Shown piece after piece: positions 57,366-64,000 of a stretch of 64,000 nt of DNA. The notes beneath the pieces were generated by a model. It did not search any database, was not told the DNA's origin, and saw nothing but the letters and a program-made list of their open reading frames with translations. The DNA comes from Nitrosococcus halophilus Nc 4 (lineage in GTDB: Bacteria > Pseudomonadota > Gammaproteobacteria > Nitrosococcales > Nitrosococcaceae): contig NC_013960.1 of NCBI RefSeq assembly GCF_000024725.1, forward strand, positions 3,272,001 to 3,336,000, given 5' to 3'. The first letter of the stretch is position 1. Each line of letters begins with the position of its first letter. The translations under genes were made by a program, and so were the position numbers.

Positions 57366-58986
57366 CGGCTTTATGCCTCCTCTGACAAGTCAGCATTGAG
57401 CCCGATGAAAAGACAGTCGGCATCTCATCTAAAAATTTCAACAGGAGGGTGCGGGCTTCTTCCGGCTCACGACTATCAGCAGCCACGGCGATGAGGGTGG
57501 AACCTCCTCCCTGATTTACAAGATGGGCCCATGCCTCAAGTAATTTGGCTTTTATCGGACTGACCGTCAGCTGGCCAGCGATATCATACCAATGCCAAAC
57601 GACGCGCAGGGTATCAGTGGAACGCATTACTGTTTCATGCACTTGGAAGCGATTATCACCTAGCGGAAACACTCGATGATTCTCTTCCACCCGAAGCCAA
57701 GTGCGATCATCATAAAGACGATTCTGGGAGCTGATGAGTTCAGCGCCCTGACGTTCCTGTTGATAATGGATGACCAAAAGCTGTACTGTACTATTGTGGC
57801 GATTGGGTAATGAATAAAGACGGCGTACAATATGGTCTGCCTGCTGGTAATCTGGTTCCCAAATATCAGTAGGAGTGGACGGCCCGACCCAGGCTGATTG
57901 CCCGCCAGGCATAGACACCCGACATTCGGCACCCAATTCCTGACCCTTCAACAAAATTCCACTTACCGGACCTGCCCCTGCTGCTGCCGTCAGCATGATA
58001 ATGGTGATCCCCAACCTTTTCGGTAAAGGGGACGAAAAAGTTGGGGTTGACGTCAACTGCCTAGGCCATGAAAATTCACGGCTGGGTCGCTCACTTTCAC
58101 GCCAAAAGGATCCCAACCAAAAGAGCAACAATATTACGACGCCAAAGAAAATCCACCCATAAATGATATGGTCCACTCCAGTAGCCAGCTTCATATCGCT
58201 TAAGTGAGCCAGCATTATAATGGCATACGCCCGGATGCCATTGGCAATCACAGGCACGATAACAGAGGCGGCGATAAATGCCACCCGGCGCCAATAACTA
58301 TGATAATTAAGATAAGCGTAAAGGGTGCCAAGAGCGACTGAAGCGATAAGATAGCGTAGCCCGCTACAAGCTTCCGCTACTAAAAAATTCCCTGAGGGAA
58401 TAGTGATATAACGTCCTTCCCAATAAACAGGGATCCCGCTAAGCTGTAGGCTTTTAACGGCAAAAGCGGCGGTAAAGTCTTGCAGTGGTGGAATTAACGC
58501 TTCCCCAAAGGGCACTGCAAAAAACAAGTAAAGCAAGGGGAAAAGCAGTACTCGGAATACCCTATCCCCACATACCCCCCATACCACCACCGGGATCATT
58601 GCTATCAATAGCAGTTGCTCGACAACGAGGACATCCGCAATCCTAGCCAGTAGCCATCCCGCGGATAATAGCAAAGCAATCAATATAGCGATGGGCCGCG
58701 GCTTTGGCAGAAGTTGCTGGAGTTTCCGTCGTCGCGTCCAAACCATATAACCACTAATAGGGAGAATTAACATACCATGGGTAAAGGTTTCGGAACGCCA
58801 CCAAATAGCCGCAATGGATGCCGCAGTATCAAGATAGAGCAGCAATAAGGCAACACATACCGTAGCTATCGCCCCTGTTGTCATGAGCCAATGTGACGTC
58901 CACACCTTCCGCATCTTATCTAGATCCGGTTGCCCAGCAGAACCTATCTGCGCTTTTTCCTCCACAAAAGAACTCTCTTTTCCCAC
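57343..58986 (-). CDS. xrtA: Exosortase A with C-terminal EpsI domain
   Basis: The 547-residue polytopic membrane protein has the exosortase core (about 40-300) with catalytic Cys207 in AEACSGLRYLIASV, Arg252 in ANGIRAYAIIML and His273 in VDHIIYGW. These are the residues of the transpeptidase-like active site. The C-terminal half after the last membrane segment (about 330-547) is an EpsI/DUF3485 domain. The enzyme cleaves PEP-CTERM proteins at the inner membrane and probably attaches them to a carrier. It abuts the TIGR03087-type gene (one-base overlap). Confidence 0.95.
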   Translation of the reverse strand: MGKESSFVEEKAQIGSAGQPDLDKMRKVWTSHWLMTTGAIATVCVALLLLYLDTAASIAAIWWRSETFTHGMLILPISGYMVWTRRRKLQQLLPKPRPIAILIALLLSAGWLLARIADVLVVEQLLLIAMIPVVVWGVCGDRVFRVLLFPLLYLFFAVPFGEALIPPLQDFTAAFAVKSLQLSGIPVYWEGRYITIPSGNFLVAEACSGLRYLIASVALGTLYAYLNYHSYWRRVAFIAASVIVPVIANGIRAYAIIMLAHLSDMKLATGVDHIIYGWIFFGVVILLLFWLGSFWRESERPSREFSWPRQLTSTPTFSSPLPKRLGITIIMLTAAAGAGPVSGILLKGQELGAECRVSMPGGQSAWVGPSTPTDIWEPDYQQADHIVRRLYSLPNRHNSTVQLLVIHYQQERQGAELISSQNRLYDDRTWLRVEENHRVFPLGDNRFQVHETVMRSTDTLRVVWHWYDIAGQLTVSPIKAKLLEAWAHLVNQGGGSTLIAVAADSREPEEARTLLLKFLDEMPTVFSSGSMLTCQRRHKADGFIFPK

Positions 58987-60206
58987 TAAACCATAGGAAC
59001 AAGCGAAGGGGGGTTAAGTAATTTCAAAAAATTTTTAAGGTGATTATCCCAATGGTAGTTTCGTAAAACATATTCCCGACCACTCCTACCTGAATCCGCC
59101 CCCTCCCCATGCAACAGCAAAGCAATAGCTTTTTCCATAAATTCCTGAGAAGTGGCACTCACTAAATTACGGCATGCTTGCGGCAACTCAATGCCTTCAG
59201 CGGCTTCTGGAGTGGCGAGCACAGGCCGGGCCATTGCCATCGCCTCCAGTACTTTATTTTGGACTCCACGGGCAATACGCAGCGGCGCCACCGCCGCGCA
59301 GGCATTTTCCAAATAAGGGCGGATATCCGCTACAGTACCCGTTACATAGACCTGGGGGCAAACCGAGAGCTGGCGAACGACCCCAATTGGTTGAGCACCA
59401 ACGATATAGAAACAAGCAGCAGGGACCACTGCTAAAATTTTTGGAAAAACATGTTTGGCAAACCAAACTACGGCATCCACATTGGGGCGGTAATTCATCG
59501 CACCGGTAAACACCAGCACCTGCTGTTCTGGACGATAAGGAGAGGGGTAATGCCGATCCGGTGAGAAAAAGTCCGCATCCACTCCATTAGATATCGCAAA
59601 AACTTGCTTTGTTACTTCAGGGGCTAAACGGCGAAATAATTCAGCCTCGGCTGAGGAGACGAATATCGAGGCCTTCGCCTGGGCGGCTATTTCCCGCTCA
59701 AAAGCCAGTAAGGTGTGGGCTTCACGTTGGTAAATCCACGAGAAGGGAGGGCGTGATGATTTACTATAAGCGCGCCATTTCTCTGAATCCACATCGACGA
59801 AATCTACTATAGCGGGCACTTTCCTAGGGAACATAGACAAATACTGGGCCATAACAGAGGAGAAAATCACGCTTCCCTCTAGGGTGTATCGAGCTACGAT
59901 GTCTTGCACCCACCGGCCCATGGGACGATCTTTATAATAAGCCAAACCTAATGGCTTCCCGGTAGCAAATGCCGTCAAAGATCGAGCCAATGCCAGGGTC
60001 CGCGGTAGCGGCCGTAGATACACTTCGCCTTTACATAACTGCTGGAGTTCCGAAGCATACTTCCAGTCCAATCGGTCATCAACAAAAGCCCCCATATGCA
60101 CCCGATAGTTTCGGGCAAGAAAGCGCAATATATGATAAGAGCGTATCTTATCCCCTTTATTGGGGGGAAAAGGTATCCGATGAGCAAGAAACAGGAGATC
60201 ACCCAT
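58986..60206 (-). CDS. XrtA system glycosyltransferase (TIGR03087-like)
   Basis: The protein is about 406 residues from the ATG at 60206 (MGDLLFLAHRIPFPPNKGDK), the start typical of TIGR03087; a longer frame to 60245 would overlap the FemAB gene. The GT-B fold shows SNGVDADFFSPD, FTGAMNYRPNVDAVVWFA and EAMAMARPVLATPEAAEG. It forms a unit with xrtA. Confidence 0.92.
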   Translation of the reverse strand: MGDLLFLAHRIPFPPNKGDKIRSYHILRFLARNYRVHMGAFVDDRLDWKYASELQQLCKGEVYLRPLPRTLALARSLTAFATGKPLGLAYYKDRPMGRWVQDIVARYTLEGSVIFSSVMAQYLSMFPRKVPAIVDFVDVDSEKWRAYSKSSRPPFSWIYQREAHTLLAFEREIAAQAKASIFVSSAEAELFRRLAPEVTKQVFAISNGVDADFFSPDRHYPSPYRPEQQVLVFTGAMNYRPNVDAVVWFAKHVFPKILAVVPAACFYIVGAQPIGVVRQLSVCPQVYVTGTVADIRPYLENACAAVAPLRIARGVQNKVLEAMAMARPVLATPEAAEGIELPQACRNLVSATSQEFMEKAIALLLHGEGADSGRSGREYVLRNYHWDNHLKNFLKLLNPPSLVPMV

Positions 60207-60213
60207 TCCCCGC

Positions 60214-61272
60214 TTATCCAAGGTCGCGCGCAATCCAGGGCCCAATCCACCGAGTGAGAGGCACCGGCAACCGCCTCCATCCTTCTACAAAAAGACGGTA
60301 ACGGGGATTAAGAGGATTTTTTTCGGGAACTTTGTTTGCCTTGATGAGTTTATATTCATAATGCAGGGGTTGAGGTTCAAATCCCCAGTGCGTCTTAAAA
60401 CGATAAGAACCGGTATTCAGTTTACTCCGACCATAATCAAAAACATGTAGGCCACGCTCACAGGCACGACGCATTAATTCCCAATACATGAAATCATTCG
60501 CTTTAAAGTCCCGGGCTGTTGCAGAGCCCCCACCATAGTAGGGAAGCACTTCATCGCGAAAATAAAAACTCATCACGCTACTCACCGGGCATCCTTGATA
60601 AAGGATTGTCAATATCTCGCAGCGATCTCCAAACACTGCTTTAAGTGTTTTAAAGTAGTGTTTCGGGAAAACTGGCGTCCCTAAGTTACGGACACTCTCA
60701 GAATAAATCAGAAAAAAACGTTCTATATCCGCCTCTATTATGCCGGCCAATCCGGCTTTGATGCCTTTGCGTACCATTGCACGCTGCTTGCGAGGAATTG
60801 CAGCAAAATTCCTTTCTGGATCGGGATCAATACTTTTGCGGAATGTCACGTAAAGCTCGGAACGGGGCCAATCGAAATGACGAGGCTGAAGATTACGCAG
60901 CTCCAAATAATCCACGCCTAGATCCCAAGCGAGTCTACAAGCGGCACTTTCCAGTGCTTCACAGGCCTCCCTTGATCCCACTGCGCCACCATAGACGCAA
61001 AAAGGTGTCGAAATAAGCGCATCACCAAACATTCGGCTGCGAATACGGCCCAAGGGGAGGACACCCACGACTTTGCCATCTTGCTCAGCGTAGGAATAAT
61101 AGGTCGCGTGCCCATAAGCCCGCTCAAGCACCTCTCGCCAACCAGACAAATGGAAAAAGGTTGCTTCCGGATGGGCTTCGACAAACTCATCCCAACCACG
61201 CTCTTCCTCTTTGGTTAAAGAACAAACTCTCAAAGAAGACGCCTCGCTTGTTAGCCATGCTTCATTTCTCAT
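60214..61272 (-). CDS. FemAB-family XrtA/PEP-CTERM-associated protein (TIGR03019-like)
   Basis: The 352-residue protein has two GNAT-like lobes; family segments are FVEAHPEATFFHLSGWREVL, the PRKQRAMVRKGIKAGL region and FDYGRSKLNTGSYRFKTHWGF near the end. The FemAB fold transfers aminoacyl or acyl groups to envelope sugars. The family occurs in XrtA loci next to the DUF3473 deacetylase, as here (11-base overlap). Confidence 0.92.
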   Translation of the reverse strand: MRNEAWLTSEASSLRVCSLTKEEERGWDEFVEAHPEATFFHLSGWREVLERAYGHATYYSYAEQDGKVVGVLPLGRIRSRMFGDALISTPFCVYGGAVGSREACEALESAACRLAWDLGVDYLELRNLQPRHFDWPRSELYVTFRKSIDPDPERNFAAIPRKQRAMVRKGIKAGLAGIIEADIERFFLIYSESVRNLGTPVFPKHYFKTLKAVFGDRCEILTILYQGCPVSSVMSFYFRDEVLPYYGGGSATARDFKANDFMYWELMRRACERGLHVFDYGRSKLNTGSYRFKTHWGFEPQPLHYEYKLIKANKVPEKNPLNPRYRLFVEGWRRLPVPLTRWIGPWIARDLG

Positions 61273-62131
61273 TATTTGCCAAATTTTGATTCAAAAAAAT
61301 TCGATCCACGCGATCCCAATGAAAATCGCTTAACAACCGTAATAACCGTTGCTCCATACGTTGGAGGTTAAGATAGTGGCGAAAGCGAGTTTTCATGCCA
61401 ACCCCCCGTTGACGCGGCTGATCAGGATCGATTTCCCAAGGATGGAAATAAAAAATACAGGGTTGGCCATCAAGATAGTTAACCCGACGCAATGCCCAGC
61501 GGAACAAGCCATAAGGAAACAAGCGGAAATATCCTCCTCCTCCACAGGGAAACTTGTGCCTCCCTATCGCTACGGTGCTTACTGGAATTTCAAGGAAAAT
61601 AGGGAGCTCTGGTGGATGAAACGCAAAACGAGGCGCTTCCGGCATACCATAAAGATCATGGTGAATGGGGTAAATGCTCGAGCTGTAGCGGTAACCCGTT
61701 TCAGCTAATACCCGATGGGCCCAAAGGTTCTCCCTGCCAATCGAATAACTAGCCGCTCGATAACCCAATACCGCAGTGCCCGATAGATCTTCTAATAACT
61801 TACGAGTGCGCGATACATCCTCTCGGAAGCTATCCATATCTTGCTGCGTTACTCGTATATGGGAAAAACCGTGGGAGGCAAGTTCATGGCCTGCGTTCAC
61901 AATACGCCGAAGAAGATTCGGGTAGCGCTCAGCCACCCAGCCAAGCATAAAAAACGTACCGCATATTCCATGGTCGGCGAAAAGCTGCAAGATCCGATCA
62001 GTATTTTGCTCAACACGGCAGGGCAGAGTATCCCAGCGGTCACGGGAAATATTTTTTTCAAAGGCAGAGACGTGGAAATAGTCTTCCACATCCACCGTCA
62101 TTGCATTACGTATTGGGTTTAACTGTTCCAA
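61262..62131 (-). CDS. XrtA system polysaccharide deacetylase (DUF3473, TIGR03006-like)
   Basis: The 289-residue protein begins MEQLNPIRNAMTVDVEDYFHVSAFE; the NodB metal site uses Asp in TVDVEDYF and His in ELASHGFSHIRV, and the C-terminal DUF3473 part follows (CGGGGYFRLFPYG, FYFHPWEIDPDQPR). Translation appears to start at TTG (62131) with AAAGGGG upstream; an ATG at 62101 (MTVDVEDY) lacks a ribosome site. It deacetylates a sugar in the XrtA exopolysaccharide. Confidence 0.93.
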   Translation of the reverse strand: MEQLNPIRNAMTVDVEDYFHVSAFEKNISRDRWDTLPCRVEQNTDRILQLFADHGICGTFFMLGWVAERYPNLLRRIVNAGHELASHGFSHIRVTQQDMDSFREDVSRTRKLLEDLSGTAVLGYRAASYSIGRENLWAHRVLAETGYRYSSSIYPIHHDLYGMPEAPRFAFHPPELPIFLEIPVSTVAIGRHKFPCGGGGYFRLFPYGLFRWALRRVNYLDGQPCIFYFHPWEIDPDQPRQRGVGMKTRFRHYLNLQRMEQRLLRLLSDFHWDRVDRIFLNQNLANNEK

Positions 62132-62340
62132 GGAAAGCCCCTTTGAAGCACGCTACCGCCCTCCCCTTTGAAAGAAGCTACAAATCATAGATTCTTGATT
62201 TTCACTGATACCTTAACGTAATCAGCAATAACAGTCTTCTTTAACGTTGAAGTATGTTGATCTACTTTAGCTTTAATTTGTGCTACTGGTTCAACAGATT
62301 GAATTGACTACATTAAGTTAACAATAAGCGCAGCTTACTG

Positions 62341-64000
62341 TTAAAAGAATACCGTTACATTGGCGGTAACCAGATTCACATTGTAATCGACGTCATCATC
62401 CGTGGAATCTCGAAGACCATAAGCATATCGCACTGCCAAATTCCAATCTTCAGCAAAATTATGCACTAAAGCTAAAGAGGTGTACCAGATATCATCCGAA
62501 CGGGGTGAGTCTTGAAAAGTACGATTTTGCCACTGGCCGCCGAGAAAAGCACTCGTGTGGGGAGCGATACGCCAACCCCAGAAGGCGTTGACGCCCTTCA
62601 CCTTTTCATCTTCACCCGCTTCTTGAAACTCACGCTTTACCTGAAAAGTATTCAGTTGAACCTGACTCTTTCCCATCTGATAGGCCCAAGAGAGAGTAAT
62701 ACGCGTACTCAAAAAGGTTTCCGAGGTAAAAGCAGGCTGATCAAGTTGCACGAGTACCGCATCGCCCGTAGGATCGGTAACTGGATTACCAAAAGCATCG
62801 GTTAATACAAAAACCGGCTGTTCAAGCAGCAACTGATCGGAGGTAAAAAACGACTGGCTATAGGTGGCGCTCAAACGACTACGCCGAGTTCCGTAGCTAG
62901 CACGTAAAAAGCCAGTCGTCCCAAAGAAACGTTCTCCAACTCCTCCCTCAATATAGGTTCGCCGAGAAGGATTAAAGGATAATCCTACATTCCAGAAACT
63001 ACCACTTGTATCCCCCCCCTCCTCTTGTCTTCTGAACGTATTGTCTTCATAACCCAATAACCCAAAAGCTGCTATCTTGTGGAAGAGACGTAACCGAAAC
63101 CCTAAAAGATAATTGGCAAATCGGGTTCTTGGTGCCCCTTCCTGATGACGGTAGCGTTGATTAGCACTCAGCCTCCAACTCAAGCGATTGAAACGCGGAC
63201 CGCTTTGCACCCATGCTGATATCTGATCCGTACTCGTATTGGAGAGTTCTTCTTCACCTAGGAAAACTTCTTGACGCTGGTAGCGCACCGCCGCCAAAGC
63301 ACTCCTACCCCACTGCCATCGATAGCAAGGGGATAGCTGTAAAGTGATGACATCGGTAGTATTGCCTGTTGCAAAAACATTCCCTGTCCCGCCACCACTA
63401 CCGAAGCCACTACTACCCATGCCGCCGCCACCCATGCCGCCGCCACCCAAGCCGCCGCCACCCAAGCCGCCGCCACCCAAGCCGCCGCCACCCAAGCCGC
63501 CGCCACCCAAGCCGCCGCCACCCAAGCCACCGCCACCCAAGCCGCCGCCACCCAAGCCACCGCCGCCGAAGCCGCCGCCACAGCCGCCGCCGCCGAAGCC
63601 GCCGCCACCGAAGCCACCGCCGCCGCCACCGCCTATCAGGCCCGCTGTCCCTAATGTGCTGCTTGGCGGTACAGCCCCAGAGGGGGAAACTAATGCTTGA
63701 AAAACCGTACTTCGGATGTCGAAAAAGAAGTGGCGTTCGATCAATTCGGCTGTGGCGGCGGCTTGGAGTTGGTGGAAGGTCGTATTTCGACTACTCTGTT
63801 CTGCATACAGAAGATTCTGCATGCGATAATTCGCTCTTAGCTTGAGATGGCTACCAATACCTTGTAAAGAGAAACCCGGAATAATCTGGGTAATAAATTC
63901 GTCCTGCTCCTCTCCAGAAGGCGCTAAAGTAACATTGTCTGTATAAACTTCCCCTACGCCGAATATAGGTATAAAGTTCCATTCCGCCGCATCAACGGGG
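62341..64000 (-). CDS. XrtA-associated outer-membrane protein (TIGR03016-like), partial
   Basis: The C-terminal 550 or so residues are visible; the frame continues past the right window edge. The family phrase GEVYTDNVTLAPSGEEQDEF lies at the visible left end of the protein, followed by FSLQGIGSHLKLRANYRMQN. The C-terminal half is a beta-barrel that ends in VTVFF, with the terminal Phe of outer-membrane barrels. A Gly-rich insert (63386-63640) interrupts the region between strands; see the repeat entry. The family is thought to sit in the outer membrane as part of exopolysaccharide secretion. Confidence 0.9.
   Translation of the reverse strand, partial: PVDAAEWNFIPIFGVGEVYTDNVTLAPSGEEQDEFITQIIPGFSLQGIGSHLKLRANYRMQNLLYAEQSSRNTTFHQLQAAATAELIERHFFFDIRSTVFQALVSPSGAVPPSSTLGTAGLIGGGGGGGFGGGGFGGGGCGGGFGGGGLGGGGLGGGGLGGGGLGGGGLGGGGLGGGGLGGGGLGGGGMGGGGMGSSGFGSGGGTGNVFATGNTTDVITLQLSPCYRWQWGRSALAAVRYQRQEVFLGEEELSNTSTDQISAWVQSGPRFNRLSWRLSANQRYRHQEGAPRTRFANYLLGFRLRLFHKIAAFGLLGYEDNTFRRQEEGGDTSGSFWNVGLSFNPSRRTYIEGGVGERFFGTTGFLRASYGTRRSRLSATYSQSFFTSDQLLLEQPVFVLTDAFGNPVTDPTGDAVLVQLDQPAFTSETFLSTRITLSWAYQMGKSQVQLNTFQVKREFQEAGEDEKVKGVNAFWGWRIAPHTSAFLGGQWQNRTFQDSPRSDDIWYTSLALVHNFAEDWNLAVRYAYGLRDSTDDDVDYNVNLVTANVTVFF
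63416..63565 (+). repeat. Ten 15-bp tandem repeats encoding GGGG(L/M) units
   Basis: Ten near-identical 15-bp units of the form CCCAAGCCGCCGCCA (two with ATG in place of AAG). They encode, on the minus strand, eight GGGGL and two GGGGM pentapeptides inside the outer-membrane protein. A degenerate Gly-rich stretch (63566-63640) with F and C continues it. Unit length keeps the frame, so copy-number changes would only lengthen or shorten the insert. Confidence 0.9.

Noticed and set aside
63416-63565. Regular short repeats as a CRISPR array
   Set aside because: The units are 15 bp, contiguous, without spacers, and in frame in a protein.
63344-63845. Plus-strand Pro-rich and His/Arg-rich open frames over the repeat
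   Set aside because: They are the shadow of the Gly-rich repeat in the outer-membrane protein on the other strand.

Overview
The window looks like a chromosomal segment of a gammaproteobacterium. The translation block infC-rpmI-rplT-pheS-pheT-ihfA-merR-tRNA-Pro is in the classic gammaproteobacterial order. Combined with sulfite oxidation genes and an exosortase A (XrtA) locus, it suggests a Chromatiales or Nitrosococcus-like organism. That name is an impression from gene content and was not checked by any search.

Layout. 1-13.6 kb is mixed housekeeping: a partial S9 peptidase, a DUF2267 protein, a retropepsin-like protease, a GDSL esterase, tRNA-Gly(CCC), an alpha/beta hydrolase, a SorAB-type sulfite dehydrogenase pair, YjbQ, RlmI, MetZ and a decayed DoxX gene. 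It ends with a three-gene unit that puts a PEP-CTERM-associated acyltransferase upstream of a PstS-like binding protein and an outer-membrane barrel. 13.6-24.8 kb holds tRNA-Pro, merR, ihfA, pheT, pheS, rplT, rpmI, infC (apparently with an ATC start), thrS, tRNA-Val, uvrB, an aspartate aminotransferase and tRNA-Asn. 24.8-27.6 kb is a patch of plasticity: DUF29, a small hypothetical protein, a broken IS4-type transposase (DUF4372) and an IS4-family element whose 13-bp inverted repeats I could locate.

27.6-64.0 kb is one long run of minus-strand genes, an exopolysaccharide locus of the exosortase A type. In transcription order, from the right, it starts with a TIGR03016-type outer-membrane barrel (partial, with a striking Gly-rich tandem repeat), DUF3473 deacetylase, FemAB-type transferase, TIGR03087-type glycosyltransferase, exosortase A fused to an EpsI domain, TIGR03088-type glycosyltransferase, WecB-type epimerase and the XrtA amidotransferase. 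It continues with a large di-CxxCH beta-propeller protein, two more glycosyltransferases, a CapK-like ligase, a kelch-like secreted protein, a heparinase II/III-like lyase, a methyltransferase/phosphotransferase fusion, a NodB deacetylase and a TylF-like methyltransferase. Then come an FkbH-like HAD protein, a TPR protein, a second asparagine-synthase-like protein with a degenerate glutaminase domain, another deacetylase, a FemAB/GNAT protein, a GMC oxidoreductase with a small partner, a GNAT protein, an acyl carrier protein and XrtA hydrolase 2.

How they fit together: WecB and the four glycosyltransferases would build the repeat unit. The deacetylases, amidotransferases, acyl or glyceryl transfer genes (ACP, FkbH-like, CapK-like, GNAT/FemAB), the methyltransferase and the GMC dehydrogenase would decorate it. 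The barrel would sit at the outer membrane, and XrtA would sort PEP-CTERM proteins made elsewhere. No Wzx/Wzy, export channel, Prs regulator or PEP-CTERM substrate is visible in the window; some may lie beyond the right edge. At its left end the locus stops abruptly at the IS element, four bases from the stop codon of hydrolase 2.
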